A DNA stretch of 47,214 nt from Natrialba taiwanensis DSM 12281 (GCF_000337595.1 NZ_AOIL01000054.1:21268-68481), one strand, 5' to 3'. Numbered from the stretch's first letter, positions 8,546 through 17,431 are shown. Program-made: numbers and translations. The notes: generated by a model not told the origin, from the sequence alone.

Positions 8546-11518
8546 TTATTCGAGGTGAATCGCCGGCCGGAACGGTTGGGCCTGGCTCGCCTTGCCGTCG
8601 GGATCGACCGGGTCGCCGTCCTCGTCGTAGACGTCGATGTCGGCGTCGAACTCGCGGGCGAGGAACGCGGACGCGTCCTCGTAGACGGCCCGCTCGTCGA
8701 TTTCGGACAGGGACGCGAGCGTCGAGTCGTCGCGCTCGCGGACGAGCGCGACGAGATCGCCGACGAGAGCGTTGACGGCGTCGCCTTTCTCACGCAACGC
8801 CTCGTCTTGCATCACGTCGCCCATTACCCGACCCCGATTCGGACCGACGTCAAGTACGGTATCGAGGACGGTCCGTTTCCAGTCGGCCGCGACATAGAGT
8901 CGAATCGTCTCGGGATCGGTGTCGGTGACTGCGATGATATCGCGAACGTCTTCGAGGACGTCTTTGACCAGTCGCTCCCGCTCGACGACGGTTGGATTCT
9001 CGAACTCGGGAACGGGTTCTGGCCAGGGAACGTCCTCCGCGGGCTTGCCGGTCAGGCGCTCGTGGAGTTCGTTGGCCATGAACGGGACGAACGGTGCCAG
9101 CAGCCGCAGTCGGGTTTCGAGGACCGTCCGCAGCGTCCAGCGGACGCCCGGTCGCTGCGCGCTCACTCCACGAGCGGGATACTCGGGGGACGCGTCGGTC
9201 CCCTGTTGATCGAGGTTCACGCGGCGGCGGTACCATTTGAGGTGCTCCTCGAAGCGGTAGAACGCGTGCTGGCTGGCGGTGCGAGTCTCGAAGCGCTCCA
9301 TGGCGTCGGTGACGGTACGGACGGTCCGCTGGAGCCGGGCGAGCAGCCAGCGGTCGATCGTCTCGAGGTCTCGCTCGCCTTCAGGCTCCTCAATCACGTC
9401 GACAGCGCGGTTCCAGAACCGTTCTAGCTGGTCGCGAGTCGAGCCGACCTCGCCGGCCCGCCAGTCGAAGTCCTGCCACGGCTCGGAGCTGTTGAGCAGG
9501 AAGAACCGGACGGTGTCTGCGCCGTACGTCTCGATGGCCTCGTCGGGTAACACGACGTGGCCCTTCGAGGAACTCATCTTCTCGCCCTCGAGCAGGCCCA
9601 TACCCATGCTGGTAATCCCCCGTGGCCACCGTTCTTCGTCGAAGAGTTCCGCGTGATGGTAGAGGAAGAACGTGAGGTGGTTCGAAATCAGATCGTTGGC
9701 CGAACAGCGGTAGTCGACGGGGTACCAGTAGTCCCACTCCTCGCGCAGTTCCAGCGCGCGCTCGTCGGGGTCGGGGTCGGCCACGGCACCCTCGCCGTAG
9801 AACAGCGTCTCGAAGAAGTCCCGATCCATCTCCTCCGGCGGAACGTCCTCGAGCCGGTGGGCGATGGTGTAGTAGGCCATGTAAATCGTCGAGTCCGACA
9901 GGGGTTCAATGACGAACTCGTCGTCCCATGGTAACCGCGTTCCCAGCCCGTAATTGCGGATGCAGGGCCACTCCTCGAGCCAGTCGACGGTGTGGGTGTA
10001 CTGCTCGCGGGTCGTCTCGGGGATCGCATCGAGGTTCTCGATTGCTCGCAGGGCCTTCTCGCTCCACTCCGCGTCGTTGTACCGCAGGAACCACGTCTCC
10101 TGTTCGGCGACCTCGACGTCGCCGCCGCAGCGACAGACGACCGCCTCCGAAAAATCGTACATCGCGTCGAAGACGCCCTGCCGTTGGAAGTGTGACTCGA
10201 GTTCATCGCGGACGTCCTCGATACTCTCGCCAGCGAACTCGCCGTACTCCTCGATCAGTTCACCCCGGTGGAACTCGCTGTTGTACAGCTCTTGGGTGGC
10301 CTCCTCGAGCGCGGGATCACTCGAGGATTCGACGCCGTGGTCCTCGACGGCGTCTTTCGCGGGGAACTCGCCGTACCCCTCGATTGTGAGGATCGCCCGC
10401 GGTTCGATCGCCCGGATCTCGTCCGGATCGAGCCCGTATTCGGTCAGGTCGTTGGCCCGCGCTTTCGCCTCTTCCAGGGCGATCCAGTCGTCGGGAGAGT
10501 GAGCCGGAACGGACATCACGACGCCGGTCGCGTTGTCGGTGTCGACGAAACCCGCTGGAACGACGATGATCTCCTCGTCGGTGACCGGATTCGTGACGCG
10601 CTCGCCGACCAGCTCGATTCCCTCGAACGTCTCCTCGACATCGACGTTGCGGGCCTGGAGGTCTAACTTCTCGGTCGCTTCCACGGAGACGATCCACTCC
10701 TCGCCGCCGGAAGACGCAGCCGCGCTGTCCGAGCCGTCCGAGCGTTGCTCGGAGACGTCCACCGTCGCGCGGACGTAGGTCGCGTTGGGATCGACGTACG
10801 CGTTGGTGACCCCTCGAACCGTCTCCGGTCGGAGCGTGGCCATCGGATAGACGACGCCCTCGTCCTTGTCTTCGAACTTGATCAGGGTATACTCCTGAAA
10901 TTCCGTATCTTCGCCCTCGAGCAGGTCGTGAGTCGTGACCGGCTGTTCCTCGTTCGTACAGTAGTTGACCGGGTGCAGCCCATTCTCGAGCAGCCCGCGC
11001 TCCTTGAGGGTCTCGTACTGCCACGTGATGAACTTCGAATAGCGTTCGTCGTTCGTCGTGAACTCGCGTCGCCAGTCGATCGACAGGCCGAGCCGGCGCA
11101 TCCCGGTTTTGTAGCTGCAGTCGGCCTCCTCGATGAAGTATCGCGCGTAGCCCATCGGCGTTTCGAGCGCCGTCAGATCGGACTCGGGGACACCGAAGGC
11201 GTTTTCGAGGCTGTGTATCTGTTCCTCCTCGCCGTTCTTGAGCCGTTCGACGGCACCGACGATCGGCGTGCCCGTGACGTGCCAGCCGATCGGAAACAGG
11301 ACGTTATCGCCCTGCTGGCGGCGATACCGCGCGTAGACGTCCGGAACTGTGTACGTGCGGGCGTGGCCGATGTGCATCCCGCCGCTCGGATAGGGATAGG
11401 GAACCGTCACGAACGTCGCGTCGTCGCCCCCTCGTCGATCGGGATCGGCCTCGTACTGCCCCGACTCGGCCCACCGCTCGCGCCACTCGGCCTCGAGTTC
11501 CTGCGGAGTATACCTCAT
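8546..11518 (-). CDS. leuS: Leucyl-tRNA synthetase, archaeal type
   Basis: This 990-aa class I synthetase is a second LeuRS, directly upstream of the first (138 nt apart). HIGH is HIGH in YPYPSGGMHIGH near residue 50. The following segment reads GWHVTGTPI, the archaeal/eukaryotic signature, where the neighbour has GWDAFGLP. A CP1 editing domain follows (TLRPETVRGVTNAYV; VMSVPAHSPDD). KMSSS lies near 646, and the C-terminal archaeal tRNA-binding region ends in RPAIHLE. A short low-complexity insertion rich in Ser/Asp/Gly (near residues 258-272) is probably a haloadaptive loop. A TATA box at 11543-11550 fits the ATG at 11518. Which of the two enzymes is the main housekeeping one cannot be told from sequence alone. 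Confidence 0.95.
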   Translation of the reverse strand: MRYTPQELEAEWRERWAESGQYEADPDRRGGDDATFVTVPYPYPSGGMHIGHARTYTVPDVYARYRRQQGDNVLFPIGWHVTGTPIVGAVERLKNGEEEQIHSLENAFGVPESDLTALETPMGYARYFIEEADCSYKTGMRRLGLSIDWRREFTTNDERYSKFITWQYETLKERGLLENGLHPVNYCTNEEQPVTTHDLLEGEDTEFQEYTLIKFEDKDEGVVYPMATLRPETVRGVTNAYVDPNATYVRATVDVSEQRSDGSDSAAASSGGEEWIVSVEATEKLDLQARNVDVEETFEGIELVGERVTNPVTDEEIIVVPAGFVDTDNATGVVMSVPAHSPDDWIALEEAKARANDLTEYGLDPDEIRAIEPRAILTIEGYGEFPAKDAVEDHGVESSSDPALEEATQELYNSEFHRGELIEEYGEFAGESIEDVRDELESHFQRQGVFDAMYDFSEAVVCRCGGDVEVAEQETWFLRYNDAEWSEKALRAIENLDAIPETTREQYTHTVDWLEEWPCIRNYGLGTRLPWDDEFVIEPLSDSTIYMAYYTIAHRLEDVPPEEMDRDFFETLFYGEGAVADPDPDERALELREEWDYWYPVDYRCSANDLISNHLTFFLYHHAELFDEERWPRGITSMGMGLLEGEKMSSSKGHVVLPDEAIETYGADTVRFFLLNSSEPWQDFDWRAGEVGSTRDQLERFWNRAVDVIEEPEGERDLETIDRWLLARLQRTVRTVTDAMERFETRTASQHAFYRFEEHLKWYRRRVNLDQQGTDASPEYPARGVSAQRPGVRWTLRTVLETRLRLLAPFVPFMANELHERLTGKPAEDVPWPEPVPEFENPTVVERERLVKDVLEDVRDIIAVTDTDPETIRLYVAADWKRTVLDTVLDVGPNRGRVMGDVMQDEALREKGDAVNALVGDLVALVRERDDSTLASLSEIDERAVYEDASAFLAREFDADIDVYDEDGDPVDPDGKASQAQPFRPAIHLE

Positions 11519-11542
11519 GAACGCTCATTATGCTGGATCAGG

Positions 11543-11550
11543 TAAAAGTA
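11543..11550 (-). promoter_or_regulatory. TATA box of the archaeal-type leuS
   Basis: TACTTTTA on the minus strand is centred 28 nt before the ATG at 11518. Confidence 0.55.
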
Positions 11551-11619
11551 CTATCACGTTTGGCATGTGCCGCTGTTGCCGACCGAGAAAAGTGTCCCGC
11601 GTCGTCGTCCACCAACCGA

Positions 11620-12051
11620 TCACTCGATGTCGATCTGCTTCGACTCCTCGTCCCCCGACTCCTTCGGCAGTCGGACGGTCAACACACCGTTCTCGTATCC
11701 GGCCGACACCCCGTCCTCGTCGACCGGCTCCGGCAGCCGAATGCTGCGGTTCGCCGTCTTTCGAGTTCGTTCGTGTCGGAGGTATCGTCCCTCTCCCTCG
11801 TCGTCAGCGAACTCGGCTTCCTCGTCGCGGCTCGCTTCGAGCCGCACCGTCCCTTCCGTGAGCGTCAGGTCGATATCCTCGACCTCGTAGCCCGGCAGGT
11901 CGGCCGTCACGACGAACTCGTCGCTGGTATCGGTCACGTCGACCGGTACCGTTCCGGGGACCTGCAGGCCGCCGCTTGCCATCCCTTCCTCGACCTGCTT
12001 GCTGACGCGGTCGAGCATCTCCTCGATTTCGTCGAACGGGTTTCGTCGCAT
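11620..12051 (-). CDS. Hsp20/alpha-crystallin family small heat-shock protein
   Basis: This 143-aa protein has an N-terminal amphipathic region (FDEIEEMLDRVSKQVEEG), then an alpha-crystallin domain from about residue 38 to 135. The domain includes DLPGYEVEDIDLTL and the family signature ENGVLTVRLPK. An I-x-I type tail (IDI) ends the protein. These chaperones form oligomers that hold unfolding proteins. A TATA box lies 28 nt upstream, so the ATG at 12051 is secure. It is monocistronic, between leuS and the peroxiredoxin gene. Confidence 0.93.
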   Translation of the reverse strand: MRRNPFDEIEEMLDRVSKQVEEGMASGGLQVPGTVPVDVTDTSDEFVVTADLPGYEVEDIDLTLTEGTVRLEASRDEEAEFADDEGEGRYLRHERTRKTANRSIRLPEPVDEDGVSAGYENGVLTVRLPKESGDEESKQIDIE

Positions 12052-12075
12052 ACGTCCACCTAGGTGTTCGAGGTG

Positions 12076-12083
12076 GATAAATT
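12076..12083 (-). promoter_or_regulatory. TATA box of the Hsp20 gene
   Basis: AATTTATC on the minus strand is centred 28 nt before the ATG at 12051. Confidence 0.55.
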
Positions 12084-12140
12084 CTGCCCGTGATAAAACA
12101 ACAGAACGGGCCTGCGAGTTCTTCGAGCGGGGCGACCCGT

Positions 12141-12596
12141 CTACTCCGGCAGCGTCGCAAGATCGTCGTCCAGTGCGTCGAGGAGTACCTCGCGTGCGTG
12201 TCCGTCCGGATCGACGTTCTCGTAGACGGCCTGTACTTCGCCATCAGCGAGGACGAACGTCGTTCGCGGGGCTGCCCCGTCAGTCACGTCGACATCGAAG
12301 GCGTCGGCGACCTCGCCGTCGGGATCCGCAAGCAGATCGAACTCGAGTTCTTCTGACTGAGCGAACGAGCTGTGAGACGCCACGTCGTCGGTGGAAATGC
12401 CGTAGACCTCGACGCCAGCCTCCCGATAGGTCTCGCGTTCGCGCTGAAACTGCGTTGCTTCGGTCGTACAGCCGGGCGTGTCGTCGCGCGGGTAGAAGTA
12501 CACGACGGTCGGATCGTCGAACGCGGGGGACACCTCTTTGCCGTCCTGATTTGGCGCTGTCACGGTCGGCGCGTCGTCACCTGTTGTCAGTGTCAT
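12141..12596 (-). CDS. bcp: Peroxiredoxin, BCP/PrxQ subfamily
   Basis: This 151-aa thioredoxin-fold peroxidase reduces hydrogen and organic peroxides. The peroxidatic cysteine is in YPRDDTPGCTTEA near residue 43, followed by the family pattern VYGISTDD and FDLLADPDGEVADAF. It is the only cysteine in the protein. The resolving cysteine that many BCPs carry five residues later is absent, so it should work by a 1-Cys mechanism with an external reductant. It is acidic throughout, as expected of a haloarchaeal cytosolic protein. It shares its strand with pheA and the Hsp20 gene but probably has its own promoter. Confidence 0.93.
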   Translation of the reverse strand: MTLTTGDDAPTVTAPNQDGKEVSPAFDDPTVVYFYPRDDTPGCTTEATQFQRERETYREAGVEVYGISTDDVASHSSFAQSEELEFDLLADPDGEVADAFDVDVTDGAAPRTTFVLADGEVQAVYENVDPDGHAREVLLDALDDDLATLPE

Positions 12597-12692
12597 CGTT
12601 TCCGGTCGTGTGTCCGCGTGACGAGGGAAAACAGTTTGTGGTCGGTGTCGGTATCGGTGTCGATATCGTCGTCCGCGGGCAGCGAATCAGCC

Positions 12693-13511
12693 TCACTCGA
12701 CGACGTGTTCCATATCATACGAGCCGAGTCGCCGCACCCAGCCGTTCTCGGCGAGTGCTTCGAGTTCAGCGATGGCTTCGCTCGTTCGCGCCTCGTAGAG
12801 GCCGGCCTCGATGTCGACGTGGAAGATGTAGTCGCCGAGGCGCTGGCCGCTCGGGCGCGATTCGACGCGGGTGAGGTTGATGTCGCGGTCGGCGAAGGGT
12901 TCGAGCAGTTCGAGCAGCAGTCCGGGGTAGTTCGCGTTCGGGTAGACGACGAGCGTCGTCTTGCCGCCGCCTTTCGACCGGTCCTCGGCGGGTGCAACCG
13001 CGAAGAATCGCGTCGCGTTCGAGTCCTGATCCTGGATGTCCTCGGCCAGCACCTCGAGTGCGGCGTCCCCGGCGGCGTTTGCAGGGTGGGCGATGCCGGC
13101 GACGGACGGATCGTCGCGGGCGAACTCGACGCCCTGGGCCGTGCTCGCGACGGCTTCGAGGGTGGTGTCGGGGTACTCCCGATCGAGATAGGAGCGACAC
13201 TGGGCGAGGGCCTGCGAGTGGCTGGCGATCGTCTCGAAGTCGGGGCCCTGTGCGAGCAGCGCGTGTTTGATCGGCGTGACGATTTCGCGGACGACGGCCA
13301 CGTCGTACTCGGCAAGTGCGTCCAGACTCTCCGTGACGCTGCCCTCGATACTGTTCTCGATGGGGATAACGCCGCGGTCGTACTCGCCGCTCGCGACGGC
13401 ATCGACGATCGAGGTCACGGACTGGCGAAAGTCGATCGCATCCGTGTCGGCGATCGACTGTGCCGCCCGGTGCGAGTAGGTCCCTTCGGGGCCGAGTGTC
13501 ACTGCGGTCAT
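12693..13511 (-). CDS. pheA: Prephenate dehydratase
   Basis: This ~272-aa monofunctional enzyme converts prephenate to phenylpyruvate in phenylalanine synthesis. The catalytic domain (residues 1-180) starts with TLGPEGTYSHRAA, contains IPIENSIEGSV and has the active-site TRF motif in NATRFFAV. The C-terminal ACT domain carries the ESRP motif (RVESRPSGQRLGDYIFHVD), which binds phenylalanine for feedback inhibition. There is no chorismate mutase domain. The ATG at 13511 lies 29 nt below a TATA-like element; a GTG two codons upstream (13517) is the alternative. It lies upstream of bcp on the same strand. Confidence 0.95.
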   Translation of the reverse strand: MTAVTLGPEGTYSHRAAQSIADTDAIDFRQSVTSIVDAVASGEYDRGVIPIENSIEGSVTESLDALAEYDVAVVREIVTPIKHALLAQGPDFETIASHSQALAQCRSYLDREYPDTTLEAVASTAQGVEFARDDPSVAGIAHPANAAGDAALEVLAEDIQDQDSNATRFFAVAPAEDRSKGGGKTTLVVYPNANYPGLLLELLEPFADRDINLTRVESRPSGQRLGDYIFHVDIEAGLYEARTSEAIAELEALAENGWVRRLGSYDMEHVVE

Positions 13512-13536
13512 CGCCACTTCATTGCCGAGAGAACGT

Positions 13537-13543
13537 GAAAATA
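13537..13543 (-). promoter_or_regulatory. TATA-like element of pheA
   Basis: TATTTTC on the minus strand is centred about 29 nt before the ATG at 13511. It favours that start over the GTG at 13517. Confidence 0.45.
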
Positions 13544-13830
13544 CCCGGGGTTCGTGCCGACGTTGCCGGGGTATTCGGTGCGGTCGCCGCGACCGGCACA
13601 GCCGTCCCCACCCCGGTATCGGCGATAACAGTTATCTGGGGTCGACACAGTCGTGTTCACTACCCCGCAGTTACGGCCGAGTCCTCTCGGAGACGGACGG
13701 CCACGAACACGGATACGGATACAGATACGATGAACGACACACCACCTATTTCGATCCGCCGTCGACGGCAATTCTGTCAGCATAGCACCGCACGAATCGC
13801 ACGTCTCGAACTCGTCGGAGGGAACCGATC

Positions 13831-14571
13831 GTGATCGGTCCGCTCGCCCTCCTCGGCGTCTCGAGCGGCGTGCTCGTCGCCGCCGCGCTCGTGTTCTACT
13901 GGCGGACACGATCTCTTCGGCCGGTCTCTCGACCGTACGGGTACGCCGTCGTCGTCGCAACGATCGCGATGGGGGCCACCTATCTGTGCATGGCTGTCGC
14001 CGACATGTCCGGGATCGGGACGGATTTCATCCGGTTTATCGGCTACACGGTCATGTGGGCTGCACTCCTCCCCGTCGTCTGCGCCGTTGCCGGTGCCGAT
14101 CGCCGGCTGACGCTCCTGTTAGTTACCGTCGTCGTGGGTCGCCTTTGGGTCACTCTGGGAAGCTGGTTCCTCGAGGGAGCGCTTGCGATGATCGCAACGC
14201 TTGGCACGTTCGGCGCTCTCGGCGGCGGGCTCTACTTGCTGTTCGGACCGATCTCCCGCGCGGCGAGGACGCTCCCGGCCGAACGAGCGCTCCTGTTTAC
14301 CAAACTCAAGTATCTGCTCGTCCTCGGGTGGTGCGGTCTCGTCGTGACCGGACTGCTCTCGGGAAGCCTGACCCTCGCGGACGACTTCGTCGGCCAACTC
14401 ATCGTCATCTACGTCGAGGCGATTCTGCTGCTCGGTTTCGGCGGCATGGTCCTCCGGAGTTCCGCGGCGCTCGAACAGACGGCGTCGTCGACCGGGCTTC
14501 TCTCGTTCGATACTGAACTCGGCGATGCTGACACGCCTGAATCCACGGAGCACGTCGACCACGCCGATTAG
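13831..14571 (+). CDS. Seven-helix microbial-rhodopsin homologue lacking the retinal-binding lysine
   Basis: This 246-aa integral membrane protein has seven hydrophobic helices, an extracellular N-terminus like bacteriorhodopsin and an acidic C-terminal tail. Pairing it by eye with bacteriorhodopsin gives convincing matches: helix B ([18 protein letters not shown]), the Arg of helix C (R68, equivalent to R82), [12 protein letters not shown] at the end of helix E, helix F with a conserved Trp (equivalent to W182), and helix G ending in [10 protein letters not shown] against GFGLILLRSR. The Schiff-base lysine K216 is replaced by Leu200, D85 by Gly71 and D96 by Val82; D212 is Glu196. It therefore cannot bind retinal covalently or pump protons in the usual way. 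The start is a GTG, with no clear TATA box. Its stop overlaps that of the convergent transporter gene (TTAG). Function is unknown. Confidence 0.8.
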   Translation: MIGPLALLGVSSGVLVAAALVFYWRTRSLRPVSRPYGYAVVVATIAMGATYLCMAVADMSGIGTDFIRFIGYTVMWAALLPVVCAVAGADRRLTLLLVTVVVGRLWVTLGSWFLEGALAMIATLGTFGALGGGLYLLFGPISRAARTLPAERALLFTKLKYLLVLGWCGLVVTGLLSGSLTLADDFVGQLIVIYVEAILLLGFGGMVLRSSAALEQTASSTGLLSFDTELGDADTPESTEHVDHAD

Positions 14572-15890
14572 TCGTCTCCCGTTGGATTGGCAGCACCGAT
14601 CGGTTCGTCGCCGCCAACGGCCAGGCCATCCTCGGTCGCACGCTCCGCGATCCGGGGCTGGAAGACCCACGAACAGAGCGCCAGAATGGGGACCATCGTG
14701 ACGGCGACGACCGCGTACCCGACGTGCAGATTGGGAAGGAACGGCGCGGCAAACACGAGCGGATAGACGGTGCCACCGACAGTTCCGATCCCGCCGACGA
14801 CGCCGGAGACGGTGCCCGAATTGTTCGGGAACATCGCGGGAACCTGTGCGAAGATCGCTCCTTCGGAGAACGCACAGCCGACGCCGACGAAAAAGCCGGC
14901 GACGACCGCGACGTAGATGTTGCCGGTCAGTCCCGCGGCCGTCATCACCAGCAACGACACGACGACGAAGACGAGCATCGTAAACGTCCACTGTTCGCGG
15001 TAGCGACCCTCGAACCACGGCAACACGGACCGTTCCGTTCGAGCGACGAGATCGCTAACGTAGCCACCGATGGGACGAAGCAAACCAGCCGCAATCGAGA
15101 ACGTCGCCGCGAACGTCGCCGCGATCACGATATCCCCCTGACCGAACGCCTCGCGATAATACGTTCCGAGCCAGCCGTTCATCGCGACTTCGAGCCCGAA
15201 CGTCATCACGTAGGCGGCCGACAGTACGATCGCGCCGTACCGTGTGCCCACGTAAAGCACTCGCCGGAGACTGGCGCTCTCCCTCGTCGCACGACGCTTC
15301 GCCTCGGTCTTTGCGGCATCTCCGAACAGGGAGTAACCGAGTCCCAGAACGATGGCGATAAGTCCCGTATAGAAGAACGCAGCGCGCCAGTTCGTCGAGA
15401 ACAGCGGGCCGGTGTAGTCGGCACCGAAGATTCTCGGTAGCGTAACGTATGCACCGAGCCCTGCGCCAGCGTTTCCGACACCGGCGAAGATACCCTCCGC
15501 CGTTCCCAGATTCTCCTCTTTAAACCACTCAGAAACGTGTTGAATGCCGATGACGAACGTGATTCCTGCCAGGGAAGCGATGACCCGCGAGACCGTGAAT
15601 ACCTCATACGTCTGTGCGAACGCGCTGATCACCGAAAAGACACCGACGATGACGAGCGTCGCGCTGGCCGTTATCGGTGCCCCAAAGCGGTCTGTAAGCG
15701 GCCCGATAAGGAGTCGGCCAGCCGGAACCGCAACGACTGCCGCACTCGAGACGATCCCGAGTTCAGCGAGCGAGAGTCCGAACTCGGTGGCGATGTCGTC
15801 GGTAAACGGGGCGAACGAGAACCAGATCGTAAACCCCAGATTGAACATGAGCGTCGCGAGTATCAGATTCTTCCATTTATCGTCGATCAT
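14568..15890 (-). CDS. MFS transporter of the nitrate/nitrite porter (NarK) family
   Basis: This ~440-aa protein has twelve predicted transmembrane helices. It carries the nitrate-signature glycine-rich helices of the NNP family ([20 protein letters not shown] in helix 5 and [16 protein letters not shown] in helix 11). It also has one arginine in helix 2 ([15 protein letters not shown]) and one in helix 8 ([13 protein letters not shown]), the pair that holds the anion in NarK. It should import nitrate or exchange nitrate and nitrite. No nitrate or nitrite reductase genes are in the window, so the substrate is inferred from the family only. The ATG at 15890 is preferred to an upstream GTG at 15896. 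It converges with the opsin-like gene. Confidence 0.85.
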   Translation of the reverse strand: MIDDKWKNLILATLMFNLGFTIWFSFAPFTDDIATEFGLSLAELGIVSSAAVVAVPAGRLLIGPLTDRFGAPITASATLVIVGVFSVISAFAQTYEVFTVSRVIASLAGITFVIGIQHVSEWFKEENLGTAEGIFAGVGNAGAGLGAYVTLPRIFGADYTGPLFSTNWRAAFFYTGLIAIVLGLGYSLFGDAAKTEAKRRATRESASLRRVLYVGTRYGAIVLSAAYVMTFGLEVAMNGWLGTYYREAFGQGDIVIAATFAATFSIAAGLLRPIGGYVSDLVARTERSVLPWFEGRYREQWTFTMLVFVVVSLLVMTAAGLTGNIYVAVVAGFFVGVGCAFSEGAIFAQVPAMFPNNSGTVSGVVGGIGTVGGTVYPLVFAAPFLPNLHVGYAVVAVTMVPILALCSWVFQPRIAERATEDGLAVGGDEPIGAANPTGDD

Positions 15891-16303
15891 AGACACGCAT
15901 CACCGCCCCGTTATCAGGGGAACTTCTACCGGGACTGACACACTATGGATGCGGTTCGAATCGTATCGTTTCCCGATTGAACTCGAATGATGGCGGATAG
16001 TTGTACTCATGTGGCGGAAGATACTGGACGCATACAAACATATAGGCTTATTTCTTAGATAGATATGAAACGTATGTTGGCTGCGGTACTACCCCAATCC
16101 GTATTATCGCCCCTAGAGGTTCGACAATCGTTGGGTTCTCCGCTGGTATTCTTCCGTCTAGAAATAGCTGGTGAATCCCTCTCATGCGACCCGGCCCGGC
16201 GAGTGATGGGTGAAGCGGTGGGTACAGCGATGAGAGACGAACCCGGTGTTCGTGGTCGAACGTCCCAAAACTGGTATACAAGTAGATCTGCTGTGTAGAA
16301 ACT
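15891..16303. other. Intergenic region, no convincing gene
   Basis: These 413 bp hold the start regions of the divergent transporter and bluB genes. Overlapping open frames of 77 (plus) and 89 (minus) codons exist but show no family resemblance and exclude each other. An AT-rich patch lies at 16034-16075. The only clear signal is the bluB TATA box near 16277. Confidence 0.5.
16274..16280 (+). promoter_or_regulatory. TATA box of bluB
   Basis: GTATACA is centred 27 nt before the ATG at 16304. Confidence 0.55.
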
Positions 16304-16972
16304 ATGGTTTCATTCACCGCAGACGAACGAGCAGCGGTCTACAAATCGATCTATGCGCGACGCGATATCAGGCGGTTCAGCGCCGATCCCGTTTCCGAGG
16401 AAACGATGGCGCGGATTCTGGACGCTGCACATCACGCACCCAGTGTTGGCTTCTCCCAGCCGTGGGACTTCATCGTCATCGAGGACGAGGAGACGAAAAC
16501 CGAGGTTGCAGCGATCGCTGAGCGAGCGATTGCGGCTGCACGCGAAGGGTACCAGGAGCCACAGCGGTCCGATTTCGGCGCATTGAAACTAGAGGGGATT
16601 ACCGATGCACCGGTAAATATTTGCGTCACCTGCGATCCGACCCGTGACGCGCCTCACGTCCTCGGTCGCAACACGATGCAGAAGATGGATGTCTATTCGA
16701 CGTGCCTTGCCGTTCAGAACATCTGGTTGACCGCACGAAGCGAGGGTATCGGTGTGGGATGGGTGTCGTTCCTCTATCCCCACGAACTCCGCGATGTGCT
16801 GGGGATTCCATACCACGTGCACCCCGTCGCGTACCTCTGTGTTGGGTATCCCAGAAACGGCTTTCCTGCTGAACCCGTCCTGCAAGAGCAAGGATGGCGT
16901 GACCGTCTCGATAGCGAGCAACTGATCCACTACGACGAATGGAACCCCGAAAAAGCGCCGCAGGGACGATGA
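16304..16972 (+). CDS. bluB: 5,6-dimethylbenzimidazole synthase (BluB)
   Basis: This 222-aa flavoprotein of the nitroreductase fold breaks down FMNH2 with oxygen to make 5,6-dimethylbenzimidazole, the lower ligand of vitamin B12. Family hallmarks are RRDIRRF near residue 20, HAPSVGFSQPWDFIVI near 45-60, LGRNTMQKMDVYSTCLAVQNIWL near 122-145 and EGIGVGWVSFLYP. Together these separate BluB from ordinary nitroreductases. Length is normal for the family. No other cobamide genes are in the window, so it acts with a pathway encoded elsewhere. It is monocistronic, with its own TATA box. Confidence 0.9.
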   Translation: MVSFTADERAAVYKSIYARRDIRRFSADPVSEETMARILDAAHHAPSVGFSQPWDFIVIEDEETKTEVAAIAERAIAAAREGYQEPQRSDFGALKLEGITDAPVNICVTCDPTRDAPHVLGRNTMQKMDVYSTCLAVQNIWLTARSEGIGVGWVSFLYPHELRDVLGIPYHVHPVAYLCVGYPRNGFPAEPVLQEQGWRDRLDSEQLIHYDEWNPEKAPQGR

Positions 16973-17075
16973 CCTGTGTCGCCATCCGGTCCCGGACTAC
17001 CCGTTGTCACCGAATAGTTGCTTCCCCAGAGATGTCACTCACAGACTCGTCCCCCGAAATCGCTGATAATACGTG

Positions 17076-17384
17076 TTACTCGTCCAGGTGGTCGATACCC
17101 TTCTTGGAGACGTTTGCCTCCGTGATCTCGTCGGGCATCCAATCCGGCTTATCGTCGGGCGCTGTCTCCTCCCAGGCCCAGCCGTCGTAGATGTGGACTT
17201 TATCCGTCCCCTTCTCACGAAGCCTGAGTTCAGTTCGATCAGCTGCGTCTTCGCTCGAGCCCGGTTCGAGCCGTCGTGCCGCCTTGAGGGCGGCCTGTCG
17301 GGGAGTGTTCCCCGAAAAGACACTTTCCTCTTCCCCGCTCGACGCTCGCAGCGCAAAGTTTCGTTTACCGTCTTCGCGTACCAT
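17076..17384 (-). CDS. Chromosomal protein MC1 (non-histone DNA-binding/bending protein)
   Basis: This ~102-aa small chromatin protein matches MC1 over its full length: KRNFALR at the start, VFSGNTPRQAALKAARR, LRLREKGTDKVHIYDGW, then PDWMPDEITEANVSKKGID. MC1 binds duplex DNA as a monomer and bends it sharply. The haloarchaeal version is more acidic than the Methanosarcina one. The start is ATG 17384, preceded at 6 nt by GGAGGC. An in-frame ATG at 17423 would extend the protein by 13 residues, but it lies under the TATA box and cannot be in the mRNA. It is divergent from the small AbrB-like gene. Confidence 0.93.
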   Translation of the reverse strand: MVREDGKRNFALRASSGEEESVFSGNTPRQAALKAARRLEPGSSEDAADRTELRLREKGTDKVHIYDGWAWEETAPDDKPDWMPDEITEANVSKKGIDHLDE

Positions 17385-17390
17385 GGTTTT

Positions 17391-17396
17391 GCCTCC
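17391..17396 (-). promoter_or_regulatory. Shine-Dalgarno site deciding the MC1 start
   Basis: GGAGGC on the minus strand lies 6 nt before the ATG at 17384. This is a leadered, SD-type start among mostly leaderless neighbours. Confidence 0.6.
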
Positions 17397-17421
17397 ATGC
17401 CAACCCAGCACACGGCCCGAC

Positions 17422-17431
17422 ATAAATATAT
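17422..17431 (-). promoter_or_regulatory. TATA box of the MC1 gene
   Basis: GATATATTTA on the minus strand predicts a transcript start near 17400, leaving a leader of about 15-20 nt that carries the Shine-Dalgarno site. Confidence 0.6.

Noticed and set aside
12600-12700. GTCGGTATCGGTGTCGATATCG-like low-complexity stretch between bcp and pheA
   Set aside because: It is a degenerate hexamer-like run with no fixed spacing or copy structure; not a CRISPR or a defined repeat.
13508-13900. Minus-strand frame with a CDSCG zinc-finger-like motif (near 13790-13830)
   Set aside because: The motif looks like a small zinc finger, but there is no start codon close upstream in that frame, it overlaps the start of the opsin-like gene, and the rest of the frame is arginine-rich antisense sequence.
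16048-16317. 89-codon minus and 77-codon plus frames between the transporter gene and bluB
   Set aside because: They overlap each other, lack family resemblance and a usable TATA or Shine-Dalgarno arrangement, and the minus frame would run through the bluB promoter.
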